From contig OY726559.1 of NCBI GenBank assembly GCA_963383645.1, positions 125,084,721 to 125,148,720 on the forward strand: DNA of 64,000 bases, given 5' to 3'. Every line of letters starts with the position of its first letter. Within the stretch, counting starts at the first letter, position 1. A model generated the notes under the pieces. It was not told the origin of the DNA, searched no databases, and saw only the letters and a list, made by a program, of their open reading frames with translations. The translations under genes and the position numbers were made by a program. This DNA comes from Muscardinus avellanarius. Lineage: Eukaryota > Chordata > Mammalia > Rodentia > Gliridae. This document shows positions 13,140 to 24,531 of the stretch, in pieces.

Positions 13140-13632
13140 CAATGCTTTTTTGATGGCAATTTTTTCCCTTTTTCTTTTCAGTTTTATTTTGAGATAACTT
13201 CAAGTTTAGAAAAGCTGTAAGACTAGCCCCCAAACTCTACATACCCTGGACTTGCAGTTGTAACATTCTTAAGTATGTCTAATATCTGGTTTTCCTCTGA
13301 GCCATTTGGGCGTCGCAGGAGCCCTGCTGCTTCTCCGTCCCTTCACCAGGTCAGCCTGCCTGCCCAAGGACGGGGCATTCTCTCACACCACACAGGACCG
13401 TGGGGCACGGGTAACGCGAGCCAATGGCTCCCAGTCCTCAGTATTCAGCTTTCTGCAGTGTTTCCTTTACAGCAAATCTTTACCCATCCAGATTCTTTCT
13501 TTTAGCTTTTTCCAAATCAAATACTTTTTTAAATAAAAGAGAATTAGCTATATATATTTAAGGTATATAAGATGTTTTGATATACTCAGTGACATGGTTA
13601 CTGTATTCAAAACAAATGAACTTCTCACAGAA

Positions 13633-13677
<45 letters not shown>

Positions 13678-14560
13678 ACCAAGAATCTACTCTGTTAGCA
13701 AAAATCCCAAATTCAATGCAGTATTGTCATAATAATACTGTATATTATCGATTATTGATTATTGATTGGTTCTATACGTCTTCACATTGTATCTTGGTTC
13801 TTAGACTTGTTTATCCTACGCATGTGCCGTCTGTGTCCTGTGACTTACATTTCACTTCCCCATCTGCTGACCTCATGCCCCCCGGTAACCACCACTGTTT
13901 TCTGTTTTTGTGCATTTGACTTTTTTTTATCCCATATATGAAATCATGCAGTAGTTTTCTTTCTGTGTCAGGCCGTTTTCATGTAGTATAATGTTGTCCA
14001 GATTTACACATGGAGCGGCAAATGGCAGGCTCTCCTCCTTTTGTCAAGTTGAATAATACACATAAATGAATAGTGAATATAGGTTTCCACGTATAAACTT
14101 TGATGTCTGCATCACCGTTTCTTTGTCCACCCGTCCCCTGCAGACATCTTGGCTGTTGATAAGATGCCACAGTGAACATGGGGGTGCAGACGTCTTTATG
14201 AGGTGGTGTGGGGTCACTGGATCACGCAGTAATTCTATTTTAACTTTTTAGGAGCCTCCATGCTATTTCCCAAGTGGCAGCAACATTTGACATCCCCACC
14301 AATAGCCTACGGGTTCTCTTTCTTCCACGTCCTCTCTGACGCTTGCCGCCGCTTGTCTTTGTGATGGTAGCTGTGCTAGCTAGCGTGGTGACATCTCTCT
14401 GGCTTGATTGTGTTTCCCTGGTGGCAGGAATGTGGTGACTTCCCACATACTATTGGCCACTCAGGCTCGAATCCAGAGTCACACACCATACTTAGCCATC
14501 CCATTTCTTCGCTTAGTCCTTTTTAATCTGGATCCATTCCTCAGTGATCCTGGCATTGTT
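13140..14560 (-). mobile_element. Old L1M-type fragment, antisense
   Basis: The 3'UTR/ORF2-end landmarks run in reverse: CCCCCCGGTAACCACCACTG, CATATATGAAATCATGCAG, GCTGTTGATAAGATGCCACAG, GTGAACATGGGGGTGCAGAC and TTTAGGAGCCTCCATGC. It is strongly diverged. A (GT)n lies at about 13637-13672. Confidence 0.75.
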
Positions 14561-14572
14561 AAAGTATTGCAG

Positions 14573-14782
14573 GCAGCTGGGTGCAGTGGCACACACCCGA
14601 GCCCCAGTGCTTGCGATGCTAAGACAGGAGCATTGCAGGTTCAAGGCCAGCCTCAGCAACTTAGCGAGACTTTGAGCAACCTATGGAGACCCTGTTTCAA
14701 AATAAACAGTAAAATAGGGCTGGGGGTGTAGTTCAGAGGTAGGATGACCCTGGGTTCAATTCTCAGGGCCACAAAGAAAAAA
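14573..14782 (+). mobile_element. B1-dID SINE
   Basis: GCAGCTGGGTGCAGTGGCAC to TTCAATTCTCAGGGCC plus A-rich tail. A short TGCAGGC repeat flanks it. Confidence 0.83.
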
Positions 14783-14970
14783 AGATGCAGGCCAGCGTTT
14801 TATAGAAAGCCCTTCAGTTGGGTTTGTTTCTTTGTGATTTGATCTGGGATAGAATGCCAGAGGAGGGGAGTTGTGTCCTGCCCCAGGTGTCTTACAGGAG
14901 CTGTCTCCCGGTGCTGTCTCCCAGTGCTGGTGATGTGAGCTTTGATCATCTGGTTGAAGTGGTACCTGAC

Positions 14971-15204
14971 AAGCTAGGTGTAATGGTGCACGCCTATAGT
15001 CCCAGTACTTGGGACACTGAGACAGGAGGAAACCCAAGTTTGAGGCCAGCCTCAGCAAGTTTGTTAGACCCTCAGCAACTTTATGAGATCTTTAGCAACT
15101 TTGTGAGACTCTATTTAAAAATGAAAATAAAAAGGACTAGGATGGAGGTCAGGGGTAGAACACCCCTGGTTTCAATCCTAGGTACCCAAATAAACAAACA
15201 AATA
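14971..15204 (+). mobile_element. B1-dID SINE
   Basis: AAGCTAGGTGTAATGGTGCAC to AATCCTAGGTACCC plus (AAAC)n tail. GGTACCTG flanks at 14961 and 15205. Confidence 0.86.
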
Positions 15205-15415
15205 GGTACCTGCCAGATCTATCCATTGTAATAGCTCCTTTCCCTCATTGTAATTAAAAAGGTAATTCTAGGGAGATGCTATGAACTGTGCAATTCTTGC
15301 GTTTCCCATCATACTTTTACCCCTGGAGTTTTAGCATGTATTGATAATTTTTGTAAAAAGTAGTTCTTAATGGTGTAGTATAAAATTGGGTATGGCGTCC
15401 TTTAAAAAATATTGA

Positions 15416-15568
<153 letters not shown>

Positions 15569-16124
15569 AGGGGCCGGACCAGGACTTTGCCAGTGGCCGG
15601 GGGCTGATACCTCTGTCTTTCGCCAGGCGTCGCTGTGATCAGGATTGTTCTGTCCACGGCGTGCATGTGCCAAGAAATGTGTTTTCATGGGTCTAAATGT
15701 TTACCTTGAGTCTTGAAAACTCTTTGAAAGTATTTTAAAAATATAGGTTTTTTCCCACTTTATTTCATTCTCTAAAGACAGTGGAACCCCCGACCCTGCC
15801 AAGATTTTGAAAGGCTCTCATCTTCATTTTATGAATGGAAGTACTTGATTTTTCCCAGTGCTTGATGCTTAAGCCAAGACTATTTGCTATTTCAAAAAAG
15901 ATCATGGTGATTATTTTAAATTAAGAAACCGTTGTTACAGGAACGTGTTGCTCCTTGTCCTGAACCGTGAGAACGTCCCCATAGGTTAGAATCCAGCCTT
16001 CAAGCCCAGATTTGGATTTTATTACTGTTGCCTGTCAATTTCTTACATTGATCATCTTCCTGTAAACCCTCTGTCTTTTGTAGGGTGAGATTTAGCACTT
16101 GGAAAAAAACCCTAACATTTCTGT

Positions 16125-16130
16125 AATAAA
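16125..16130 (+). terminator. FAM81A: Candidate proximal poly(A) signal AATAAA
   Basis: AATAAA in CTGTAATAAAAATAG, 557 bases after the stop codon. The downstream sequence is AT-rich rather than GT-rich, so use is uncertain. Confidence 0.4.
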
Positions 16131-16917
16131 AATAGTTTAAAAACTATAACTGCCACGTAGATTGCAAATTAAATGGAAACTTAAGACGATTATTTAGATA
16201 CCGCAAGGCATAATATTTACATCCACCTAGATACACCAGGTTTTAATATTTAAAACTATTTTTGAATTATTCTTAGCCTGTATAGTGATAGCCATATATT
16301 TAATAATGGAACGGTGGTTCATAGTCTGTTTATTGCACAAGTAATTGTTCACTAATCATAATAGAATGTGAGAAAATTTCAGCCTTTATGATCTCTCTAG
16401 ATGTTTCCAAAACGGGCACAAAGTGCTAGGGTTTATACACACTTATGTAACTCTATTCTTGTGCCTTGGTTTTATTATGTCAATGCACTATACCCTATAA
16501 AAGTTTTGCCAACAAAATAGAAGGCATGATAATACATCAGAATTATGATGTACAAATGGGATCCTATGTATTTTTTAAATGTTCTAAAAATTTTACCACT
16601 GTAAGACACGGATAATTCAGTATCAGCAATGGAATACAAATTCATACTTTTGTATGGACAAAGAATCCAATTGATATTGCATTTATAATACTGTCAGGAA
16701 ACTTTCATCTTAAGCAACTTTGTAGATGATGGGTGTTTTATTTTCAATCGCCATATTTGATTAATCATTGAAAATTTGAACAAGTTGTTTGTTCACTTGT
16801 GTGTGTCAAAACTGATAGTTGAGACACAGTGTTCTAAACTGTGAGTGTGCCCTGGGGACAGGATGGGAATAAGTTGTTGGTTTTTTTTTTTTTTTCTGTT
16901 TGCCAAGGACTCAGGAA

Positions 16918-16923
16918 AATAAA
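16918..16923 (+). terminator. FAM81A: Candidate internal poly(A) signal AATAAA
   Basis: AATAAA in GGAAAATAAAAGC. Weak context; listed as an alternative end. Confidence 0.25.
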
Positions 16924-17269
16924 AGCATTTTCTATTTTTAGGATAAATCACAAATGAAATTTCAAAGTGGCTATTACTGTTTACCCATTTAAATATGCTG
17001 CTCAAGTACATAATATTTTACTCTCAATGGCTTGACAAAAAAAATTTTATTTTAATTTGGACATGCAAGGTTATATAAGGAATATGTCATCAAATGCGTA
17101 TTTTCTTCTTTTTTATTTTTCTGTTCCCAAGTATTTTCATCTCTATATGGGAAAATGATTTCCACTTTAAAAAAAATAAGATTTTCCTCTTTTGCAATGA
17201 AAAAGTGACTTTATGTGACAGAGTAGCCACGTTTCATAGAGTTCTCCAGGATTAAGCACAAGCCACAGA

Positions 17270-17640
17270 CAGAGCCGTGCCCGCCCGGCCGCGCTCCCGG
17301 GCTCTGAGGAGGGGAGGCGGCGGCAGGTCCCAGGGGTGCGGGGCCGCGGATCTGGCTGAGGGTGGCAGTGGGTGGCGCGGCTGTGGGCTGGATTTCTCAG
17401 GTGCTCGCCACGCGCCAGCCCGTGCGATGGGCCGCGGCGGGGACTGTGCACCGGCTGCTTGTTAAACTCACGGGGGGTGGGGGGGGTGAAAACAAAGCTA
17501 TCAGTGCTGCAGGCCCCCCAGAACAAGCAGGTCCGAGCCCCAGGAGGAGCGGGCAGCACCCGTGTGCGCAGAAGGCCCCAGGGCTCCTGTGCAAGCCGCC
17601 AGCAACAGCCGCGCACGCTCTTCTCACCAAAGTTGAAATG
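17270..17640. promoter_or_regulatory. CpG-rich island in the distal FAM81A 3'UTR
   Basis: Dense CpGs (GCCCGCCCGGCCGCGCTCCC, GGGGCCGCGGATC, GGGCCGCGGCGGGGAC) inside an otherwise AT-rich 3'UTR. A G-run GGGGGGTGGGGGGGGTG lies at about 17470-17487. Long frames overlap it on both strands, as expected in GC-rich DNA; I do not call them genes. Confidence 0.5.
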
Positions 17641-17680
17641 GAATTTGCTTTCTGTGTTCTTTCCTTTACCGGATATTTGC

Positions 17681-17686
17681 AATAAA
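17681..17686 (+). terminator. FAM81A: Candidate distal poly(A) signal AATAAA
   Basis: AATAAA in TTGCAATAAAAAGG, followed after 40-60 bases by T/G-rich sequence (GAGTCTTTTCCTGTG), a plausible downstream element. SINEs begin again just beyond it, at 17931. Confidence 0.6.
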
Positions 17687-17930
17687 AAGGATAAAGTTTC
17701 CAAATACATGTGGCGTATGATTTCTAAGAGTCTTTTCCTGTGAGGCCTTTACTTTTTTAAATTAAGTAAAATGCCTTAGGGAACATTCCCTGTGTTTTCT
17801 TTGGCTTCAATCTTTGATGGTTGAAACGGAGCGCTGCCGTCCTGTCCAGGGGAGCCCACTATCCTGAGAACTGCGCCGCTGCGGCTCCCCGGGCTGGGCC
17901 TTCTCAGCTGCCTTCAAAAGTGACACACCT

Positions 17931-18130
17931 GCCGGGCGTGATGGCGCACGCTTGTGATCCCAGTACTTGGGAGGCTGAGACAGGAGGATCGCAGGTTCAA
18001 AGCCAGCCTCAGCAGCTTAGTGAGGCTCTCAGCAACTTAGTGAACCCTGTTTCCAAATATAAAAACCATATCTGGAGATATAGCCCTGAGGTAGAAGGCC
18101 CCTGGGGTCCACCCCCAGTACCCCCCAAAA
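17931..18130 (+). mobile_element. B1-dID SINE
   Basis: GCCGGGCGTGATGGCGCACG to CCACCCCCAGTACC. The flank AAAAGTGACACACCTG before it is repeated with one change after it (AAAAAGTGGCACACCTG). Confidence 0.9.
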
Positions 18131-18228
18131 AAGTGGCACACCTGGCAGTCACTTGTCCACATGCCCTGAGTGTGCCAACTCATGTCATTTTAACAACAGC
18201 TGCTTGAGTTAAATACTGTTTGTTGACA

Positions 18229-18438
18229 TTTTTTATTTTTGCGAGTCTGGGGATGGAACCCAGGGGCATTCGACCTCTGAACTATACCCCCTGCCCTATT
18301 TTTTATTCTATTTTGAAACAGGGTCTCACTAAGTTGTAAGGGGCCTCACTAAGTAGCTGAGGCTGGCGGCGAACCCAGATCCTCCGGTCTCAGCCTCCCA
18401 AATGCTAGGATTACAAGCATGCACCACCATGCCTGACT
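18229..18438 (-). mobile_element. B1-dID SINE
   Basis: Reversed ID half GCGAGTCTGGGGATGG, B1 half ending CACCATGCCTGACT. TGACAT flanks both ends. Confidence 0.85.
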
Positions 18439-18439
18439 G

Positions 18440-18978
18440 ACATGTTTTACCAGTGGTAAAACTGAGTCCCCTAAAGCTCAAGCAACTTGCCCCCAGGCCT
18501 CCAGCTAGGACGCAGAAGCCGTGAACCCACCAGGCTGCCCACGCCCATGGGCTGGGCGTTCAGTCAGGCACTGCGTGGTACCTGTGGACACGGGCTGGTT
18601 CCCCCATGACCGACTTGCCAGGCTACCACCTCCAGTTCCCGGTCTTTGTGACCGTAACATTCTGCTTCTAAGTGTCTTAAGTTTTTGAGGGCCCCAATTC
18701 CAAGTACCTACGGGGACAGTCTTACTGTGTTTCACTGGGACTTCCTTTGGTTGTATTGATGGGGACACAGGAAATGGGGTCAGCTGGTGCCACAGGACTG
18801 TAGGATCAGAGGTGTCTTACCTCCTGGCTTATGTTGATCCAGGGAGTGGACGGTGGCTCTGTCCTTTGGGAGAGAACAGAGTAGAACAGAAAAGGAGCCA
18901 TCCAAATTGTGATTATCCTACTAGGCTTCTGGCCTGGAAAAAAATTGCAAACCACTCAAGACATTAATAGTAAATATG
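18440..18978. other. Intergenic, nothing recognised
   Basis: About 540 bases of mixed composition with no repeat I can name and no conserved frame. Confidence 0.5.
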
Positions 18979-19158
18979 AACTGGGCGTGGTGGCGCACAC
19001 CTGTAATCCCAGGACTTGGGAGGCAGCGACAGGAGGATCATGGGTTCAAGGCAACTTAGGGGGACTCTCAGCAACATAGCAAGATCCTGTTTCAAAACAA
19101 AAAAGGTTTAGGGGTGTAGCTCAGAGGTACAATGTCCCTGGTTTGTTCAATCCCCAGC

Positions 19159-19199
<41 letters not shown>
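18979..19199 (+). mobile_element. B1-dID SINE ending in (CA)20
   Basis: AACTGGGCGTGGTGGCGCAC to TTCAATCCCCAGCAA then CA repeats (19160-19199). Confidence 0.86.
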
Positions 19200-19203
<4 letters not shown>

Positions 19204-19254
19204 AATACGGGTTTTTTTCTGGCACTATCCTAGTTGTGTGCCCTTGGGCAATTT

Positions 19255-19610
19255 TTATTTTTTTATACTGGAGATTCAACCCAGGGGCACTGTGCCTCCA
19301 AACAAAATCCCCAGCCTTTTATTTTTTATTTATGTGTGTGTTGCTGAAGATTGAACCCATTCTACTTCTGAGCTACACCCCCAGACCTATTTTATTTTTA
19401 TTTTGAAACAGGGTCTTGCTAGGTTGATGAGAATCTCACTGGGATTGCATATGCACCACCACATCTAGCTTATTTTTTGTTTTGAAACAGGGTCTCTCTA
19501 AGTTGCCAGGGCTCTTGTTAAACTACCGAGGCTGGCCTCGAACCTGCAATCCTGTTTCAGATTTCCAAGTACAGGGATTACAGGCATGTGCCAAAATGCA
19601 CCCAGCAGGG
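19255..19610 (-). mobile_element. Two nested old B1-dID SINEs
   Basis: The outer ID half (19259-19325) and outer B1 half (19475-19610) are separated by a second reversed SINE (about 19330-19474) with a deleted middle. Confidence 0.7.
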
Positions 19611-20244
19611 CAGTTCTTTTAATACCTCTGAGTCTTAATTTTATCATTAGCTGAGTTGATATTTTTATTTAGAAGAGAACTAATTTATGATTGTCAAGAT
19701 GCCAGGTCGTTTCTGCAGTATCAGGCATCCATAGTGAACAGGTGGGGCGTGGGGGTACTGAGGGTCTGAATGGACTTTCCATGTTTTGATCCAAAGTGTT
19801 CCATTTTGGGCTGGGGCCACTGGGACCACATTGGGAAAGTGACTGTAGTGTCTGCAGAAAGTGATCTGAGATAGGACTGCAGCGGTGCCTGATGTAGAGA
19901 AGTGTAGACGGGACCGGAATCTGGACGACCCGAGTGTTTGGGATGCAGAACCCGAGCTCGCTCTCCCCTGACAGGTGGCTGGGCCTTCCCAGGGGAGGCG
20001 CTGTGCAGGCCGGGCGCAGAGCAGAGTCCACAGAGCCGCCAGCGTCCACCTGCAGGCAGGAAGGCCTGTGGGGCTGTGCAGGATGAGGTGGAACTTGTGG
20101 CCACGCTCCTCAGCCTCAGAATGGCCTCACCCCAGGATCCCACTGGACGTACAGTAGCACTGGCTGTGTAGAATTATGCTTATAAAATACATCAGAGATC
20201 ATATCTCTCATTCTGCATTTGTTTTTGTTAGTTTTTAAAATGTA
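19611..20244. other. Intergenic, moderately GC-rich, nothing recognised
   Basis: The segment 19935-20060 has several CpGs. Frames of 126-140 codons on the minus strand lack any family resemblance I can see. Confidence 0.45.
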
Positions 20245-20452
20245 AGGCCGGGCATGGGGTGCATGCTTGTAATCCCTGAGCTTGGGAGGCTGAGACAGGA
20301 GGATCCCACAGGTTCGAAGCCAGCCCCAGCTACTTAGACTCTCAGCAACTTAGTGAGTCTTTGTTTCCAAATAAAGTATAAAATAGGTCTGGAAGTATAG
20401 CCTGGAGGTAGAAAAGCCCCTGGGTTCTACCCCTAGTACCACACACACACAC
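20245..20452 (+). mobile_element. B1-dID SINE, intermediate subfamily
   Basis: GGCCGGGCATGGGGTGCATGC, ID half with TCTGGAAGTATAGCCTGGAGG, and a CCTAGTACC(AC)n tail. Confidence 0.86.
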
Positions 20453-20563
20453 AAAATGTATGTGTGTATATATGTATGTATGTGTTTATATATATATGTA
20501 AGTGTTTATGCATTTATATGTATGTATGTATGTATTTATTTATTTATTTATTTATTTATTTAT
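20453..20563. repeat. (TATG)n / (ATTT)n microsatellite
   Basis: TGTATATATGTATGTATG-type tract passing into perfect ATTT repeats (20533-20563), between two SINEs whose tails face each other. Confidence 0.9.
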
Positions 20564-20796
20564 TGCGGTACTGGTGAGTGAACCCAGAGGTATTCTACCT
20601 CTGAGCTACACTCCTAGCTCTTTTTAATTTTTTGTTTTGAAACAAGGTCTTGCTGGGTGGCCTAGAGTCTCACTACATTGCTGAGGCTGTCCTTGAACCT
20701 GCGATCCTCCTGTCTACAAGCACATGCTGTCGTATTTGGCTTCTTTCCTTTCTTCCAGTTTTGAGTTTACAAGCATGTAGCACCACACCCAGCTTC
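20564..20796 (-). mobile_element. B1-dID SINE with altered B1 end
   Basis: GCGGTACTGGTGAGTGAACC at the ID half. The B1 end carries an extra TTTGGCTTCTTTCCTTTCTTCC before ACCACACCCAGCTT. Confidence 0.72.
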
Positions 20797-20968
20797 AAAA
20801 ATTTATCTTAACATTCACTTATTACAAATCTTGATTTCAAGGGCAGTTGTAAGTCTCCCTTTCTATGATATAGGCACGGCGGATCTGCCTGGCCGTTACA
20901 GTCAGGATTCTGGTGTTTTCTAAAATGCCTCCCAGTGGTCCCACCTCCTGTTCTTCCCCTGCTTTGTA

Positions 20969-21018
20969 TACTGGGGATGGAACCCAGGGGCATTCTACCT
21001 TAGAGCAACACCCCCAGC

Positions 21019-21065
<47 letters not shown>

Positions 21066-21411
21066 AGTACTGGGGATGGAACCCAGGGGGCATTCTACCC
21101 CCAGCCCTAATTTTTATTCCTTTTTTTTTTTTTTTTTGTGGGTCTGGGGATGGAACCCAGGGTTATTCAACCAGAGGGCCTCACCAAGTAGCTGAGGCTA
21201 TCCGTGAACCGTGATCCTCCAGTCTCAGCCTCCCAAATGCGGGGATTAAAAGTGTGCACCACCATGCCCGGCTTATTCCTTCTTTTGAAACAGGGTCTCA
21301 CTGAGTTGCAAAGGGCCTCACTAAGTAGCTGAGCCTGTCCGTGAACCGGGATCCTCCTGTCTCAACCTCCCGAATGCTGGAATTACAAGCGTGCACCACC
21401 ATGCCCAGCTT
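20969..21411 (-). mobile_element. Cluster of reversed B1-dID SINEs with (ATT)15
   Basis: An ID half (20969-21019), an (ATT)n tract (21021-21064), then an SINE (21065-21411) that is itself split by another copy (about 21121-21272). TTATTCCT flanks the inner copy. Confidence 0.75.
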
Positions 21412-21490
21412 TGGAGGAATTCTGGTACATGTTACAGCGTGGATAACTTCGAGGCCATTATGCTAAGCCCATCATAAAAAGACAAATATT

Positions 21491-21702
21491 GGCTGGGCGT
21501 GGTGGCACAAACTTGTAATCCCCGCGCTTGGGAGGCTGAGACGGGAGGATCACACGGGTTCGAAGCCAGCCTCAGCTACTTAGTGAGGCTCTCAGCAACT
21601 TAGTGAGACCCTTTTTCCAAATAAAATAGAAAATAGGTTTGGGAGTATAGCCCGGAGGTAGAAAACCTCTGGGGTTCCACCCCCGGTACCACACACACAA
21701 AA
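21491..21702 (+). mobile_element. B1-dID SINE with 15-bp target duplication
   Basis: Starts GGCTGGGCGTGGTGGCAC, ID half TTTGGGAGTATAGCCCGGAGG. AAAAAGACAAATATT lies on both sides. Confidence 0.92.
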
Positions 21703-21719
21703 AAAAGACAAATATTGTG

Positions 21720-22170
21720 TGCTTCTGTTTATTTGAGGTATCTAGGGTAGAAGCAGAGTTATCAACCATAGCAGTTCCCAGGAGCTGGGGAGGCGGGGCA
21801 CAGGGCGTCAGCGCATAATGGTGTGGAGGAAGTGGGAAGGCTCTGGAGATGAGTGGCGGTTGTCCAATGTGGATGTACTTAATGCCACATAACTGGTAAA
21901 GATGGTCATTTCATATACATCTTACCATGATAAAAAAGAAAAGGCAGCAGCCCCGCCCCGGTTGGGTCCCAGATGAGGCTGCAACCCCAGCACCTGCACT
22001 AGGCTGTCAGGGGCCACCCTGAGCCAGCTGCATCAGCCTCGTCCCCGGCACATCTCTGTCCATGACATCTGTGAGTCAGGAATACTGACGTTGCTAAGGT
22101 AACCAGAGATAAACTACACAGACTTGTGCTGTAAAAATGCTCATTTCTGGGCGTGTTGCAAAGTTCATAC
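21720..22170. other. Intergenic, nothing recognised
   Basis: About 450 bases, CpG-poor, no recognisable repeat or gene. Confidence 0.5.
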
Positions 22171-22407
22171 GCCGGGCGTGGTGGCGCACGCTTGTAACTC
22201 CAGCTTTCGGGAGGCTGAGACCGGAGGATCGCGGTTCATGGACAGCCTCAGCTACTTAGTGAGGCCCTCTGCAACTCAGTGGCCCCTGTTTAGAAATAAA
22301 GAATAAAAAATATAGGGCTGGGGGGTAGAGCTTGAAGGTAGAATGCCCCTGGGTTCCATCCCCAGTACAAGCAAAAAAATAAAATAAAATAAATAAAAAT
22401 AAAAAAG
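22171..22407 (+). mobile_element. B1-dID SINE
   Basis: GCCGGGCGTGGTGGCGCACG to CCATCCCCAGTAC plus AAAT-rich tail. Confidence 0.9.
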
Positions 22408-22780
22408 TTACATGTTCACACATATAATCTTATTTATATACTTTCTGAGCAGGCAATGGTGTTTACAAACCATACTAAATGACATATATAGTTGATCTAA
22501 TTTAATCTTTGCATCTACCCTACTCAGTATTTGTTGTGATTTCCGTTTTGCAGGTGGAGCAGAGAGAGAAGCATACTAATAGAGCAAGCAGCTAATTAAC
22601 GAAGGAACAGAGATTGGAATTCCTAGCTCTCTGTCTCCAAAGCCAGGTCTGCCATTTGGCTTCAAGATAAGAAAACCAGCACTGGAGACATACAGTGACC
22701 CGTCCAGTGTCCCACAGCTCCTGGGGGTCAGAGTAGCATCTAGGTCAGCGGTTCTCCGGGTTGTTAGAAATGTAAAACTC

Positions 22781-23006
22781 AGCCTGGCGTGGTGGCGCAG
22801 GCTTGTAATCCCAGCATTCGGGAGGCTGAGACAGGAGGATCACAGTTCGCCACCAGCCTCAGCTACTTAGTGAGGCCCTTTGCAACTCAGTGAGACCCGG
22901 TTTCAAAATGAAGAATAAAAAATAGGGCTGGGGGTACAGCTCAGAGATAGAATGTCCCTGGGTTCCATCCCCAGACCCACAAAGTAAATAAATAAATAAA
23001 TAAATA
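22781..23006 (+). mobile_element. B1-dID SINE, first of a tandem pair
   Basis: Complete copy ending in an (AAAT)n tail. The next copy begins directly in that tail. Confidence 0.9.
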
Positions 23007-23215
23007 GCCAGGCGTGGTGGCGCACGCTTGTAATCCCAGCATTCGGGAGGCTGAGACAGGAGGACTGCAGTTCGCAGACAGCCTCAGCTACTTAGTGAAG
23101 CCCTCTGAAACTTAGTGAGACCCTGTTTCAAAATAAAGAATAAAAAATAGGGCTGGGGGTATAGCTTGGAGATAGAAAGCCCCTGGGTTCAATCCTCAAT
23201 ACCCCCCCAAAAATT
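23007..23215 (+). mobile_element. B1-dID SINE inserted in the tail of its neighbour
   Basis: GCCAGGCGTGGTGGCGCACG to AATCCTCAATACC. AAAACTC recurs after it, closing the pair. Confidence 0.88.
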
Positions 23216-23542
23216 AATATAAAACTCTCAGGTGCTCCCCACCCAGACCTGCCAAACAGAAGCCCCAAGGACCAGGACCGGCTCAGCAATCTGCTTCAAC
23301 AATCCTGCAGGTGATGCTAATGTGAGAGCCTTTCTAACCTAGGACCACACTGTCTGTAGCCATCAGTGAACCCCCCTCCATTGTTTATTTTTACACCTTT
23401 TATGCCATGAATCCATAGGGAATAGGTGCCGGCAGCTTGAGCTTATGAAATTGGTTCTCAAAGTGTGCCTCTCTGGGTGGCAGGCTGGTACCAGCAGAAC
23501 CAGGTACTGCTGGTTCTGCTGGCTTTGTTTTTTTGTTCATGT

Positions 23543-24016
23543 TGGCTTTGTTTTTTTGATACTAAGGATTGAACCCAGGGACATTCTATCTCTGAACTAT
23601 ACCCCTCAACCCCAGTCACCCCAGCCCTATTTTTTATTCTTTTTATTATTTATTTATATTTATTTATTTATTTATATTTATTTATTTATTTTTAGTGGTA
23701 CTGGGGTTCCTAGAAACCCTTCTGCCTCCGGGCTACACTCCCAGACCTATTTTATATTTTTTAAAATTTGAAAACAGGGTCTCTTAAGGCAGCGCGGCTG
23801 GCTTCGAACCTGCGCGATCCTCCTGTCTCTGCCTCCCAAGCGCGGGGATTATAAGCGTGCGCTACCATGCCCGGCTATTCTTTTTATTTTGAATCAGGGT
23901 CTCACTAAGTTTTGGAGGGCCTCACCAAGTAGCTGAAGCGGGCTGCAAACCACGGTCCTTCTGTCTCAGCCTTTCAAGTACTGTGATTACAAGCATGTGC
24001 CACCACACCTGGCTTC
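23543..24016 (-). mobile_element. Old B1-dID SINE split by a young one
   Basis: ID half 23543-23640 and B1 half 23878-24016. ATTCTTTTTATT-type duplication at about 23636 and 23877 marks the inner insertion. Confidence 0.82.
23648..23875 (-). mobile_element. Young B1-dID SINE with (ATTT)n tail, nested
   Basis: (ATTT)n then GTGGTACTGGGGTTCCTAG and CTCTTAAGGCAGCGCGGCTGG. Ends CATGCCCGGCT. Confidence 0.88.
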
Positions 24017-24175
24017 CCAGTCCTTTTTTATTTCTTGGTTTGGAATTGGGTCTTACTAGGTTGTTGAGGGTCTTGCTACATTGCTGAGGCTGTCCTTGAA
24101 CCTGTGAGCCTCCTGTCTCAGGCTCTCAAGCACTGAGATCACAGGCGTGCACCACCATGCCCTGCCTGGCTTTCT
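24017..24175 (-). mobile_element. Reversed B1 half of another SINE
   Basis: GGAATTGGGTCTTACTAGG to CACCACCATGCCCTGCC; only a trace of the ID half. Confidence 0.7.
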
Positions 24176-24531
24176 TATTTTTTTGTTTTCCTTCACAGTT
24201 ACCTTGGCTCTTGGAGTGCTTACTCTCCTCACTGTGCTCAGTAATGGCCTGGGCAGAATTCTGCCCTCCGCGTGTTTGTGGTCAGTGGTCAGCGCGTGGC
24301 TAACGCTGCAGACTCCGCCGTGAGCACTGCGCATTCCCTGGATGCTTCAACATCAAGGAATGGCTGTTTCCTAAAGGGCCTGAGAGCGCACGGCAGGCAT
24401 CCCTCTCCTCTCTAGCTTTGTTAGTCATTCTGGCGAATTACTATAAAATGGCAGTTCCAGCCAAAAGGAAACAGGTGGCTATTTAAGCTGAAATAAAAAA
24501 TCAGTTAAGTGGATTTTAAAATTCAGTTCTT
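24176..24531. other. Intergenic, nothing recognised
   Basis: About 355 bases without a recognisable element. Confidence 0.5.

Larger units (their letters stand above)
15569..17705 (+). other. FAM81A: FAM81A 3' untranslated region (probable extent)
   Basis: About 2.1 kb follows the stop without a single SINE, although the flanks carry one roughly every 0.5 kb. That fits selection on a transcribed 3'UTR. The first 1.6 kb is AT-rich with several ATTTA/TTTTAAA-type stretches; the last 0.4 kb turns abruptly GC- and CpG-rich (about 17270-17640). The end is inferred from the poly(A) signals, not proven. Confidence 0.7.
22748..23370. mobile_element. hAT-type (MER family) DNA transposon remnant split by two SINEs
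   Basis: The left piece GGTCAGCGGTTCTCCGGGTT...GTTAGAAATG and the right piece (CTCAGGTGCTCCCCACCCAGACC ... GCAATCTGCTTCAACAATCCTGCAGG) follow the layout of short non-autonomous hAT-Charlie elements. The exact subfamily is not assigned. Confidence 0.55.

Noticed and set aside
17167..17743. Frames of 180 (-) and 123 (+) codons at the FAM81A 3' end
   Set aside because: Overlapping frames on both strands of a CpG-rich stretch are expected by composition. No recognisable domain.
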